NCBI GenBank assembly: GCA_949361645.1
Contig: OX442430.1
Location: 6,942,081-7,006,080 of the forward strand
Source: Spongilla lacustris
Lineage: Eukaryota > Porifera > Demospongiae > Spongillida > Spongillidae
DNA length: 64,000 nt
Reading direction: 5' to 3'
Of this stretch, positions 1 through 12,852 are shown piece after piece. Below the pieces are notes generated by a model that searched no databases, was not told the origin of the DNA, and saw nothing but the letters and a program-made list of their open reading frames with translations. A program made the translations under genes and the position numbers. Position 1 is the stretch's first letter; each line of letters starts with the position of its first letter.

Positions 1-3000
1 GTGCTCAGAGCTGTTGGAATGAGCACCACATTGACTTCACTTGATCTAACAGAGAACACGTTTGATGACCAAAGCATAGCCAGTCTTGGTAAGTTGTTAA
101 TAATACATAATGACCAGTATCTAGTTAGTGGTAACTGTACATACAGAACATAATCGGTTGCCTTGGTGTTGGCATGTATATACATGTTTAAGTAGGAGAG
201 AGTGTACCACCATATGACTGAGGGAGGAAGGGGGGGAGGGGGGGGGGGGGGTTATGTACACACAGCTGAATACTCATTGTACAGAACATGTACTCTCTAT
301 CACCTGATATCTACAGCTGCACATTCACATACACCCCTAAGTCCATCTTAATGTTTACATGTACACTACATGCACAACACATGTATACTGGCTAGACCTC
401 TATATTTTGCTGGGAGGTAGTATCCATAAAATAAATTTGGGCTCCTAACTACATTTCTGCAGGGCACAGTGATGAGAAAATGTTTCACAAATTAAAGTTG
501 TTTACCTGATTACCTCGCATTGTTTACACTTAATAACTAACATCAAAAGCATAATCATTATGTAGAAAGGATTGGAGATTCTAAAAATAAACTTTGCTTC
601 CCTTATGACTATAGTTCAAAAGCTCAAATAACCACAAAACTTATTAAAATTTGGTCTTATTGTGTGGGGCACTGTATATGTGTGTTGTATTGTATAAGCA
701 TGTCTACTAAGTAAGCTTGATATGATCAGCTGTGTGTGTTAAAATAAATTAAACAGTGACACAGGAGGGACCCTCCCCCTCCTCTAATATTTGTGTTTGG
801 CCAATCACATGTTTTCGCATTGTTTTCCCCCTGTGTTAAATTCTGCAAACATAGAATCTGCTTATAAACTTGTGGATACTTTGTCTGTCTGTGTTCATTT
901 TTTTGAGCGTCTTTCACCAAAAGTGGACTCTTTCAACGATGTGCTGACAGTGATGGACTTACTTTTTTGAATTTCACACCTTTTTCTCTCAGTGTTTCTA
1001 TTCCTGCTGTTGGTATCGTTAAATGGCGCTCATTTAAGTACATGGATTGGAATGTTGTTCTTTTTGATAGAAGTATTGTGACTGTAAGTTCATTAATCCA
1101 TCGTTTTCTGTGGCTCCCTCGGTATCTAAGCTGGGTTGCCTAGCTTGACACTTTTGAGTGTATGCAATCATCAGCATATACTGATTGATTGTTGATGCCA
1201 TGGATATTATTCCACAGGTTCATCTAAATTGAGACTGTAATACTGGTTTTGATCAAGCCAAACCTGTTTTAATCATGGCAGTATTGCTGATCTGCATGAT
1301 CTTAAATTTAGTTAACCACTAAGCACCAAGTACATATCATTCTTTGGTCATCACCCCAATTGTCCACCTATGTGAAGGATAGTCTGCCTGGTAACTTGGT
1401 GGACGAATTTGTATGGAGCTGGTTTGTTACCATGGTTACTTTTATTACACAGGGACATTCTTAAGAGAGAACAAGGTCCTCACATCACTTAAACTAAAGC
1501 TCTGTGGACTAGGTCCAGTGGACCTTAGTGAAGTGCTCAGAGCTGTTGAAAGTAACACCACATTGACGTCACTTTATCTATCATGCAACAAGTTTGATGA
1601 CCAAAGCATAGCCAGTCTTGGTAAGTTGTTAATAACCAGTAGTGGCACATGTACTGTAGAACAATAATAACATTTCTGTTGCTACCATGGCAAGGTATGT
1701 GAGAGGGGGCATTTACCTTTCCAGTAATTTGTAGCTGGTGCTATTAGAACAATACCATCAATTATAGGTCATAATCATAAAAAACAGACATTTTCAACCA
1801 AAAAGATAAAAGAATGTTTCTAGACTAGTCCCCAGACCTGTGCGTATGTCCCTTCTAAAGTCCCCAGACCTATGGAACCATTTACATATACACACAAGTC
1901 CCCAGGCTATACATTTTAGTTTCTACATGTATGGACAACAGCAGTGAAACAGGTTAGAGATTGGAAAGCCACACCTACTTAGATCATATGGAATAAGGTA
2001 ATTATAAAACAATGTGAATGGCCTCACTACATGATACAGCATGCTATGCTACACTTGCTGGTGATAAAAAGCTTACTTGGTCTGCTAACACACATATAGC
2101 ATATGGTACCAGAGGTTTGAGGAGGCCAGGGTCATGCAACAATAGTTCCCTTTTGTTCTCTGATGACATTGGAGGGCAAGTGGTCAGGTACCAGCCTGTG
2201 TTGCCATGGTACCCACCATCCATCCTAGGACACACAAATACAACACATGATGTAAATGTATATAAACACACATACCCACACCTACATACACACATGATGG
2301 ATGTACATGTACATCACTCAGGCATATGTATGTGGGACTCGTGTGTCAATTACACTGTAATTCTGAACTTGATATTTAATGGTCAGTCTGTGTTGCCATA
2401 GTACACATACATTTATAATATGCACATTGCACTGGTCCCAAAGTGGACATAATGGTAATATTGGTACCTTCATAACTTATGGTACTCATTTGATTTAAAC
2501 CCACATGAGAAACTTTGCCTCCTCCCCAGGCCCAACCCACCACTGCATATATTGTGCTGCTATATCATGTTATGTAATGAGCCATGTCAGAGTGTTTGTT
2601 TCCCTCTTCACACAGGTATGATGTTGAAGGAGAATAAAACTCTTTTGAAACTGAACCTTTATAATTGTGGACTACAACCAGAGGGATGGGAAAAGGTGAT
2701 CAAAGGTGTCCAAGTCAATACCAAGTTGGAAACCTTAAGTCTGTTTAGCAGCATCATTGATGCCAAGAGTGCATCATGTCTTGGTAAGAATGCATGTACT
2801 AGTAGGTGACCTTCCTAACATATCTCCCCACATTATTCAGCATCCCAAAATAATAATGTAAGGAATGTTGGAGGGGGAAGGGCAGAGTGCTGTGTATGGC
2901 ACATGTGGGTGTGGTGATGTCTGTACAACTGGAGGTTAAACATTATTTAGGACAATCAATGCACTCAGAAGGTTTGCACACACATTGTCAGCTAAAACTG

Positions 3001-4203
3001 CACACCAGTACAGTGTATCATGTAGCATTGCTCCAAAGTTCTTGGTCAGCCACATGAGCAGTGCCAGATTACCCACACTACTGTTGTAGATAAACAAAAC
3101 ACCTCATACATATGGAACATTTTTACAAAAATTGTCCCCTATGTATTCAAATGTTATGGGGGGTCGTAACCTCTTTAAATGACAATAACAGGGCGGGGGT
3201 TGGGAGGGAGGGGGGGTCCCTCGCATTTGGCCAAATATGAATATGGGGGCAAGGGGTCCCCCTCATGACAAACCCTGGAGTTGGGCTTAATTCAAATGCG
3301 GGGGCACTAATATGGAGGGGGGTAGCCTCATTAGACTACTGCAGGGACATTACATGTTGCTTACATGTAAGTATTTTAGCCTGGGAGGTGTGTCAAGTGT
3401 ATTTTTAATGTACAATGCAAGCATATTTTTTGTATGCTCAGGGGGGCGGGGCATGAGCTCCTCAGTCCTGACATACTCTATGCCTATGCAACTGAGAATC
3501 ACTACAAGTTCACAACAGTTATTCTCAACACACCTTGTGCCATTCAGACGAACAAACCATTAGCTACATGTACAGAACTCCTCCAAATATACCAATTTGA
3601 AGGACACCAAAAGTACTATTTTACTATACAGAGATGAATCAGTAAATATAAAAATTCAAAAGCTATTTGGAGGTTATGACAATTGTAAGGTAAAGCACTT
3701 TTATTATACCATTTTAGGTGTTCCATAATAGAGGTTAGCCGAATGGTTAACTGAAGACAGTGGTGCTCAAATAGGCCAAGTCCTGTAAAAGGGGGCGTGG
3801 TCCGCTGGTGGGGGTAGGTCGGCTTACGCTGTGCAAAGGGAGCAGTGGATCTTAACCCCAACACCCCCACCAAACCCTACCTCGGTAGCTACAATTGTGC
3901 ATACTTGAGTTGCAAATGCAGGGTTGTTAATATATCTTTTGCATTTACATGCGGGCAGAACATCATTGTACATCTTTATTGCTGTAGTAATGAATAATAT
4001 TTTCTACTTGCCATGTTTGGTGCCTTACACTGCAAGTAGACTATGGTTATACATGGTTTCTTAGTGTGTATAACCATAGTCTAATTGCAGTGTAAAGTCC
4101 CAGGACTGTTGGCCCAGTAGCCCAATGGATAATCTGGCACTGCCCATGAACACAAAGGATACTCTACCTTACAGCTTTTGTTCCATGCTGAGCAATGAAA
4201 CAG

Positions 4204-4289
<86 letters not shown>

Positions 4290-7200
4290 CAGTGATGAGT
4301 GAGGGATAACCTCTCCTTGTTAGACACAGGGGAAATTAATATTGTCATGAGGTGCCCATTGAATTTAACACACAAGGGTGATATTGGTAACTCCATAACT
4401 TGTGGTGCCCATTTGGTTTTGACCCATGGGGAACTGCCACATAGGTTATTTAGCTCATTTATTTCAATTGTGTGTATAAATAGCAACATTTCATAATCTT
4501 AATATAATATGCCACACTCCTGTTGGCACCCCTTTACTTGGCCCCTCCCCTTGGTAAATGCTGGGGCCACCCATGGGGTGGGGGGCAGAAGGATTTTTAT
4601 CCTAACCGTTGCATATATTGTGGTGAGCCTGTATCATATGTTATGTAATGAGTCATGTCAGAGTGTTTGTGTCCCTCTTCACACAGGTATGATGTTGAAG
4701 GAGAATAATACTCTTAAGAAACTGGACCTTATGAATTGTAGACTACAACCAGAGGTATTAGAAGAAGTGATCAAAGGTGTTAAAGACAATACCAAGTTGG
4801 AAACCCTACATCTGACTGACAACATCATTGATGCCAAGAGGGCTTTATGTCTTGGTAAAAATGCATGTACTGGAAGGTTCAGTATAATATGTGAGGAATA
4901 TTGTAGGGGGAGGGGCAGTGTGCTGTGTATGGCACATGTAGGTGTGGTCATGTCTGTACACCTGGAGGTTGAACAAAGTATTAACTGTGTACATCTTCTC
5001 CAGTGCGCAATATGCACTAAAAGAAAGACTGGGTAAGAACCATGTCTGATGACCAAGGACATAGCAAATACACACACTCTATATATCACATCCAACTGGT
5101 ATGAGGTCCAATCACACCCACACGAAAGGACACATTGTTAGCTAAAACTGCACACCAGTACAGTGTATCATGTAGCATTGCTCCAAAGTTCTTGGTCAGC
5201 CACATGAGCAGTGCCAGATTACCCACACTCCTGTTGTAGCTAATGGAACACCTGATATATATGGAATTGTGTCACAAAAATTGTGTTATTGGGGATGAGG
5301 GGGGGGGGGGGGGGGGTATTTAGCCAGATATGAATATGGGGGCAAGGGGTCCCACTTGCATCAAACCTTGCGTTGGGCCAAATTCAAATACAGGGGCTCT
5401 AATATGGAGGGGGGGGGGGGGGGGGGGGGGGGGTAGCCTCATTGGAATAGATATTACACATCGCTTGCATGTAAGTATTTTAGTGTGGGAGGTGGGTCAA
5501 CCCTCAGTCCTGACACCTATGCAAGAATCACTACAAGATCAGAATGGTTAAATAATTTTCCTACTCAATTCTTAGGCACACCTTGTGCCATTCAAACGAA
5601 CAAACCATTAGCTACATGTACAGGACTCCTCAAAATTTCAAGGAGATATTTTTTACTTTACACAGATGTGTCAGTAAATCAAAAGTGTAAATTGTTTGGA
5701 GGTTACGGCAATTGTAATGTAAAGCACTTTTATTATACCATTTTAGGTGTTCCATAATAGAGGTTAGCCGAATGGTTAACTGAAGACAGTGGCCTGAAAG
5801 GGCGGTGCCCAAATAGGCCAAGTCAGCGCAAAGGGAGCACTGGATCTTAACCCCAACACCCCCACCAAACCCTAACTAGGTAGCTTCTATGCTACATGTG
5901 TGCGAACTTCAGTTGCAAATGCAGGGTTGTTAATACAGGGTCTTCACGAAAGAACGCAACACTTTTATATCACTATAACTTAGGATTAAAATTAATTAAC
6001 TGCTTGATTTCTTTAACCTATGTTGCAGAAGTTAGGCAAATACTAACAATTCAATTAGATGTAAGCGGTTAAGTAATTAAAGACCCTCATAAATCAAAAT
6101 ATTCAAAGCCCTCTATTATCAACATTATTCTAGATTACGGTTAGAGATAATTGATTTTAATAGATACTAATAATTAACGCAGGATCTTAGTATGCAGTGG
6201 AATGGCACTGATTTCAAGTTACTGAGTTCAATAGTGAGTTATTAACATTTAAAACCGTAATTTGCTTTAAAGTTATTAAGATTGAAGCTGTTATGGGGTA
6301 ACTAATTTTAATAACTATCACTAATTACTCCATGATTAAGAGAAGTATAAAACACAATTTGATTGTGTATTTGATCATGTAATGGTGAGTTACTATAACT
6401 CGAAGTTAATTAAAATTGTAGTGGCCATTTAGCATATTCAAGTTTGATTTGTTGTTTTGAATATTAAACTTAGTAAAATGCCAATTGAATTTCATAATTT
6501 TTCAAACTTTTTTCAAAACTATCTTTAGATGATAAATCTTGTAATAATTTAAAGTTGTCATACATTTTGTTTCAAATTAATTAATTGCAAGGTATTTGAT
6601 TTTATCTTTTGAACTGTAAAAGATAATTGAATTTTAACAATGCATTTGGTATTTGCCTAATCATGGTTATTGTTTAGTCATAAATTAATTTAGATTGATG
6701 ATCCTATTTAAAAATTATGTTTGTTCAAAAGCGTTGCATTCTTTCGTAAAGACCCTGTATATACCTTTTGAATATTTTGCATTACCTCTCCTCCTTAGCC
6801 ACAAAATTAATATTGTCATGAGGTGCCCATTGAATTTAACACACAAAGGTGATATTGGTACCTCCATAACTTGTGGATTTTGACGCATGGGGGAACTGCC
6901 ACATAGGTTATTTAGCTCATTTATTTCAATTGCGTGTATAAATAGCAACAGTTCATGACCTAAATATAATATGCCACGTCCCCTGTTGGCACCCCTTTGC
7001 TTGGCCCCTCTCCTTTGTAAATGCTGGGGCTACCCATGGGGGAGGGGGGCAGGAGGAATCTTAACCACTGCATATATTGTGCTGCTATATCATATGTTAT
7101 GTAATGAGCCATGTCAGAGTGTTTGTGTCCCTCTTCACACAGGTATGATGTTGAAGGAGAATAATACTCTTCGGAAACTGTACCTTGGGAAATGTGGACT

Positions 7201-8722
7201 ACAACCAGAGGGATTAGAAGAAGTGATCAAAGGTGTCCAAGTCAATACCAAGTTGGAAACCCTAAAACTGACTGACAGCGTCATAGATGCCAAGAGGGCA
7301 TCATGTCTTGGTAAGAATGCATATACTGGAAGGTGGCCTTCCTAACATACCTCCCCACATTATTCAGCATCCCAAAATAACATGGCCGGCGAAGCCCACT
7401 AGGCAACCCAGGCAATTGCCTGGGTAGATTTTTGGGCTTAAATAAATAAATATACATGTAATTCACTTCTAGATAAATTAAAGTTTCGTGACTTGTGTCA
7501 TGTGCACCTTTTTCATGCAATGATATCCAATTATGTGGTGATATTGCAAAGCTATACATGTATGTACTATTTTCTCGTACCCAGACCCAAGTGTACGTAA
7601 CGATGATTATCGCTTACAGTAGGTACATGTATCACATATACTTCAAAAGCTTCTGCGCTTTGCGCGGGAGGGGGCACATCCTCCTCCCGCTCCCTCCCCC
7701 TACTTGACACCTCTCCTCTTGCCTGGGTTGAATTTTAGACCTTCCGCCAGCTCTGAATAATGGTAGTAAGGAATGTTGGAGGGGGAGGGGCAGAGTGCTG
7801 TGTATGGCACATGTGGGTGTGGTCATGTACAACTGGAGGTTAAACTCTGTAGGCTTTCAATACCAATACCAGGGGGGGGGGGGGGGGGGGGGGGGGGGCC
7901 TTGCATTTGGCCAAATACAAATATAGTGGGGAAGGGGTCCCTGACAAACTCTCAAGTTGGGCCAAATTTAAATATGGGGGCATTCAGCCAAATATACTAA
8001 TATGGTAGGAGGGGGGTGTAGCCTCGTCAGACTACTGCAACGTTAACATGTCACTTAATTATTTTAGTGTGGGTCAAGTATATATCATAACGTAGATGCA
8101 ACCATATTTTTTAGTATGCTAGGGGGGCGGGGCTTGAGCCCCTCAGTCCTGACATACTCTATGCCTATGCAAGAATCCCTACAAGTTCAGAACAGTTAAA
8201 TGATTTTCCTTCTCAATTCTTAGGCACACCTTGTGCCATTCAAACGAACAAACCATTAGCTACAATAGGCCAAGTCCTGTAAAAATAAATGGGGCATGGT
8301 CAGCTGGTGGGGGTAGGTCAGTATATGCCGTGCAAAGGGAGCACTGGATCTTAACCCCAACACCCCCACCAAACCCTACCTAGGTAGCTGGGCCACAATA
8401 GAGGGAGCATGGACCATGGTCAGACCAAGATGACCATGAAAGGCCCCTCCCCTTGGAGGTCCATTAACATGTAATAAAGCACATACATGCTATGTACAGA
8501 CTTCAGTTGCAAATGCAAGGTTTTAATATATAGCGTTTCAATATTTTGCATTTACATGTGAGCAGAACATGATGGTACATCTCAGCTGTAGCTATGAATA
8601 ATATTTTCTACTTGCCATTGGCCCATGTTTGGTGTCCCCTGTGGTCCCAGGTCTGGCACTGCCCATGAACACAAAGGATACTCTACCTTACAGCTTTTGT
8701 TCCATGCTGAGCAATGAAACAG

Positions 8723-8762
<40 letters not shown>

Positions 8763-11700
8763 GAGTGATGAGTGAGGGATAACCTCTCCTCCTTAGCTAC
8801 AGGGGAAATCAGTATTGTCATGAGGTGCTCATAGAATTTACCACACAAAGGTGATTGGTACTTCCATAACTTGTGGTGCCCATTTGGTTTTGACCCATGG
8901 GGAACTGCCACATAGGTTATTTAGCTTATTTATTTCAATTAATAGCAACAGTTCATAATCCAAATATAATATGCCACGCCCCTGTTGGCACCTCTTGTTT
9001 GCTTGGCCCCTCCCCTTGGTAAATGCTGGGGCCACCCATGGGGGAGGGGGCAGGAGGAATCCTAACCACTGCATATATTGTGCTGCTATATCATATGTTA
9101 TGTAATGAGCCATGTCAGAGTGTTTGTGTCCCTCTTCACACAGGTATGATGTTGAAGGAGAATAATACTCTTAAGAAACTGTACCTTGGAGGATGTAGAC
9201 TACAACCAGAGGAATTAGAAGAAGTTATCAAAGGCGTCCAAGTCAATACCAATTTGGAAACCCTAGATCTGTCTGATAGCACCATCGATGCCAAGAGGGC
9301 ATCATGTCTTGGTAAGAATGCCTTCCATACACATATCCACCAGCTTGTCATGTCAGATTGAGACATCATAATTGGATGCATCACATGTGTCCCTCCCTCC
9401 TCACACTCCTCACACACACCATCCAGAAGGTTATCCTTGTCAATTCACACAATGTTGAGCAGTTTTCCATGTGAGGGGTTCCTCCCTCCCACACCTCCCC
9501 AGATTATTCAGCATCCCCAAACATGAACATGTCTATACTGCATGTTTTATTTTACATGAGAAACGTTGGAGGGGGAGGGGCAGTGTGCATACATACTGTA
9601 TGGTACATGTGGGTGTGGCCATGTCTGTAGTCATGGTAGGGTGAATTGGGGGTGTTGTGTACCATGCCATATTGGTTGTCTGCACCATTGTGGGGCTAGC
9701 AAAAGTCCTTGCCTCAGCTGTGTCACCCCATCTCAAGGTGTTAGCCCCAGGGTTAGGGTAGCCATGTGTTGAGCATAGGCCCCACCCATTTAATGACAAA
9801 CAAAACATCAAATGAGCTACACAATATAATAGTGAGAGTGCGCACACTCCATTATACAGAGTGTTTCACAATCAAGTAAAATTGTTTATAAATTAACCAC
9901 AAACTATTAATGGTTGTTAAAAGTTCTAACAGCAAAAGAAGACATGCTGGTGAAATAAAATTAATATTATCGTGAATGGTTAATTAATGTTGATAAAAGT
10001 CTCGAAACTCCTATAATGTTAATAAATGTAGGTGGGTGGTTAGTTAAAAGCTGCAAACTGTATTTAATTAACTACTTCCGTTGAGGGGCTTGTCCATGGA
10101 GCATTTGCAAGTCTCTCCTGGGGGTGGAGTGTGTGTGTACTATAAGCATGTCCAGAGGGGGTTATATACATTGTCCTGGGAGGAGGGGGGATATGTTTGC
10201 AATTATCGTCATCTGTAGGGGTGTATGGTTAAATAATGAAATAGCTCATTGCTTGCTTGCAACTCACCAAAGCAAATAGGATTTTGCAGCTCCTCAATGG
10301 CAAATAACAGCTATGTGGACCTGTGGTAGCTAGTGCTATATTATCCTTCCAGGCATTGTCTGCTGGAATAATCCTCAACTTTCCTGTCTTCTTCCAGCAA
10401 GCTGTATAAAATGGCTTATGCCCTATACGAAATAATAACAAGTGGAGCGGGCCATGGCTTATCTTGCACCTCCATGGAATGGCTCCGCCCATATGGCTCC
10501 ACTAAGCACTTGTATGATGGTGCCGTCAGCTTTTGAGCAGAAGAACTGAGTAATGTGCCTCAAGGATATATATATATAACTTCTGGGGGTGGATCTCATA
10601 GCTGTCCTTGCAAAATCCCTTCCATGCATGTGCAATGGTGGATCCATGGATAGGACCTTTGCTTGCTTGTGATCTTCACGTACACCCATGTAGATCGCAC
10701 GCAGTGTGGTTAAATATTAATTCTGTACTGCCATGCAAGACGTTTTGGCGACAACTAGTTGGCGGAAAGTTCCGCCAACCGTGTCGCCATCAACTAATAT
10801 TTAATTTTCTCCGCCAACAAGTTATCCGCGTCGCGGAGGGGGGCGAGGGTACGTACATTCTGCCTGTAGTGGGCCATACGATATTTCTGCCAATTATAAA
10901 TCGCCTTAAATTTAATGATGCTGAGACTTCCACTAATTGAAAATCGCCAGTTAGTAAAAATCAATTGTTTTGACTCCGCCAAACAGTTGTCACCGCCATT
11001 ATGTCTTGGCAGTACCTACTACGGTAGTTAAAGCAATGCTTTTTTTCACTGTTAGAAGGCTTGTAGTAAATTATAGAAATCATATTATCACTTACCTGGC
11101 TTAGCTAGTTGATCTCGAACAAATAATAGCTGCTTTTATAAGCGCGATTTCGTACAATACGAAACCAAGCACGATAGATTTCCCGCCACGAAAGTGCCAT
11201 CATATGCGCCAGCGAGTTAATATGCGTCATGGATGTTGTGTGGACTAAAGTGTATGCTCGAACTATTTCAACTATAAAATCATGTGTTCCTCTAAAAAGA
11301 AGTGAATAAACTGTCTCCGATATTACGTGTCCGTAAATCAATCATTATGATCTAATTTTAAAACCTAACGTCACGACCGAAACAGCCGTGCAACATGTGC
11401 GGTTGTACTAGCTACGAACACGCTCCAAACAACAGCACCAATTGGCATAATCGATTATAAGACATCATTCTTATTGCCAACAAAACATTGGAGTCACGCG
11501 GTTTAATTTTTTCATCATAAACACGAAATCTGATTGGTTGCGTTGCCAAACATTGCGGTAATCATCCGCAGCTGCGGTGCATTGGGTCTGGGCACGAGAC
11601 TAGGGTTGTGTGTAGTGGGCTTATTGCATGCTGAAGGGGCACCATGGGCAGATCTGATCTGAGATGACAGGAAATGGGCTTAGCCTGAAATGCAGTTGGG

Positions 11701-12347
11701 GATTGCATGCAGCTGGTTGAGCCCACCTATGTGGTTATGACAATTTGATAAGATTCCACAAACAGTATAAATCTTACAATGAAGTGTTGGGGGTGGGTAC
11801 TAGCAAGACTGTCTTTTGCAATCTTCAAAGTTGATGGACCTCTGCCTAAGGGGTTCTAGGAGAAGTACAACAGGAATGGATGACAGAGCAGGGTTGCTCT
11901 TTGTAAACTTATTATCATTACCATAATTACTTGATAATGTGCTGTACATATGTACATGTACTTCTAAATGTTTTTATCATTATTGGTACCTATCCAGCAA
12001 CTGCACTCAAACATAACACCACACTGTCTGAGTTGGGGTTGGGGTGGTGTGGTCTTGTGGATGAAGCCATATGTGAGCTATGTGGAGGACTAAAGTGGTG
12101 CAGACTGAAGACACTGCACCTTGGGAAGAATCCATTTGGAGAACAAGGAGCCAAAAGCCTAGCTGATGTTATCAAGGACAACACGACATCGGAGAAGCTG
12201 GGTATGCTTGGATGTGATAATATATCATATGGTGGTGTGCAGTATCTGATGGATGCCATGAGGTATAACACAACACTGAAGATGTTGACATTGTCTGAGA
12301 TGTATAAACATTTAGTACCACCAGAACTGGTTAGTAGAGTGATGTAG
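1..12347 (+). CDS. NLR-type LRR protein, 3' part (gene A, multi-exon, 5' end outside window)
   Basis: Seven exons are visible by splice signals and phase: 1-88, 1453-1620, 2616-2783, 4687-4854, 7143-7310, 9144-9311 and 11998-12347 (stop at 12345-12347). The five middle exons are each exactly 168 bp, enter and leave in phase 1 (a split Gly codon), and encode two 28-residue ribonuclease-inhibitor-type LRRs with recurring LxxLxLxxC/N patterns (for example TLKKLDL, CGLQPEGLEEVIKGV, NTKLETL). The last exon gives about 116 residues beginning ALKHNTTLSEL and ending VPPELVSRVM. The exons join into one open frame of about 425 residues. Known of the family: such LRR arrays form the sensor end of NACHT-LRR (NLR) receptors acting in the cytosol. 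The NACHT domain would lie upstream of this window; its presence is inferred from gene B. An LRR-only protein is the alternative. Confidence 0.72.
230..251. repeat. poly-G run in NLR intron
   Basis: Six G, one A, then fourteen G. It is one of several long G runs at matching places in the paralogous NLR introns. Confidence 0.9.
4025..4095 (+). other. 71-nt near-perfect hairpin inserted in NLR intron
   Basis: The arms at about 4025-4053 and 4067-4095 are reverse complements with very few mismatches and leave a loop of about 13 nt. The ends are TTACACTGCAA and TTGCAGTGTAA. The paralogous intron near 8610-8655 runs across this place without the hairpin, so it looks like an insertion. It may be a tiny MITE, or a pre-miRNA-like hairpin on the transcribed strand; sequence alone does not decide. 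Confidence 0.6.
4205..4288. repeat. (CA)n microsatellite
   Basis: An uninterrupted CA dinucleotide run in an NLR intron. A shorter run sits at the equivalent place in the next intron (8723-8761). Confidence 0.97.
5409..5433. repeat. poly-G run (25 G)
   Basis: A perfect G run just before the conserved intron block beginning GGTAGCCTCATTGG. The paralogous copy near 3312 has only six G before the same block, so the run length differs between paralogues. Confidence 0.95.
5936..6757. mobile_element. 822-bp non-autonomous Tc1/mariner-like element
   Basis: The terminal inverted repeats start CAGGGTCTTCACGAAAGAA and end with its near complement (TTCTTTCGTAAAGACCCTG), flanked on both sides by TA. 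The paralogous intron around 3926 has the uninterrupted site (GGGTTGTTAATATATC), which supports insertion at TA. The interior is AT-rich and I see no transposase. TA target and CAGGG ends fit a Tc1/mariner MITE. Confidence 0.8.
7143..7310 (+). other. Representative 168-bp two-LRR exon of gene A
   Basis: The acceptor is ...CACACAG at 7142 and the donor GTAAGAATGC at 7311. It encodes MMLKENNTLRKLYL, then CGLQPEGLEEVIKGVQ, then NTKLETLKLTDSVIDAKR. It is about 90 percent like its sister exons at 4687, 9144 and 21394 by eye, and the flanking intron (including ATGTCAGAGTGTTTGTGTCC upstream) is conserved too. The duplication unit was therefore exon plus intron. Confidence 0.8.
7381..7757. mobile_element. 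Unclassified insertion in NLR intron with 20-bp palindrome
   Basis: Sister introns read straight through (CCCAAAATAATAATG near 2846 and 21625), but here about 375 bp intervene between CCCAAAATAA and AATAATGGTAG. The insert holds a perfect palindrome at 7407-7426 (ACCCAGGCAA/TTGCCTGGGT), and TTGCCTGGGTT recurs near its right end at about 7719. No coding capacity is seen. The superfamily is not determined. Confidence 0.5.
7872..7898. repeat. poly-G run (27 G)
   Basis: A perfect G run upstream of the conserved intron block CCTTGCATTTGGCCAAATAC. The same block near 3218 and 21768 has shorter, interrupted G runs. Confidence 0.95.
8723..8761. repeat. (CA)n microsatellite
   Basis: This CA run is positionally equivalent to the longer run at 4205-4288 in the preceding NLR intron. 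Confidence 0.95.
9860..11590. other. Lineage-specific insert in the last intron of gene A
   Basis: Gene B's last intron passes from the block ending CACACTCCAATATA (about 22856) to GGGTTGTGTGTAGTGGGCTT (about 23159) over some 300 bp. In gene A the same two blocks are about 1.75 kb apart. The extra DNA has no convincing ORF. It contains the MITE at 10725-11015, several CGCCAA-rich stretches and otherwise unique sequence. Confidence 0.5.
10725..11015. mobile_element. 291-bp MITE with CGCC-rich inverted ends
   Basis: The left end GTACTGCCATGCAAGACG and the complement of the right end GTACTGCCAAGACATAATGG match imperfectly, followed on both sides by GGCG and ACAA motifs. The interior is non-coding and repeats TCCGCCAAC-like words. 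The target duplication is unclear. Confidence 0.5.
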
Positions 12348-12852
12348 TTGGTAGAGTTAGTCATTCCATCATACATTACATTATTACATGATACATGTAC
12401 TCCTTGCACCGCCCACATCACTTATTAATGTTGAGTATCAAAATTAAATGGCGTGAGAGACAATTGAGTGGGGAGGAGGGAGGGTGGAGTTAGATGATTG
12501 CGTTCTTAACTTCAGCTGAACTAAGTACAATTTAGAAGTAGCAAGAATACATTCAAAACATGCCAGTATACTTTTAAATGCACCAGCTCTTTTGAGCCCA
12601 TATGAGTTTATTTATTTTACAACTGAGTTTTTCGCTGCATAAAAGTATTTTGTATAAGTAATGCTCTTGGGTGTGAAGTTATCCATTGGGCAACAAATGG
12701 CATTGATAAGAATTGAAGAGACATAGTAAATCCACAGATCTAATTAAAGAGCTCCTGCACTTTTGGAAACTTCTTAAAGAGGTAATAAAAGTAAAATTAT
12801 TATTCATTATTATTAACATGTTATAGGAATCTGAACACACATACAAAACATT
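12348..12852. other. 3' flank of gene A; no gene seen
   Basis: This should hold the gene A 3' UTR (AATTAAAT near 12441 could serve as a poly(A) signal) and, from the other strand, the flank of the AP-3 delta fragment. I see no ORF or repeat of note. Confidence 0.5.
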
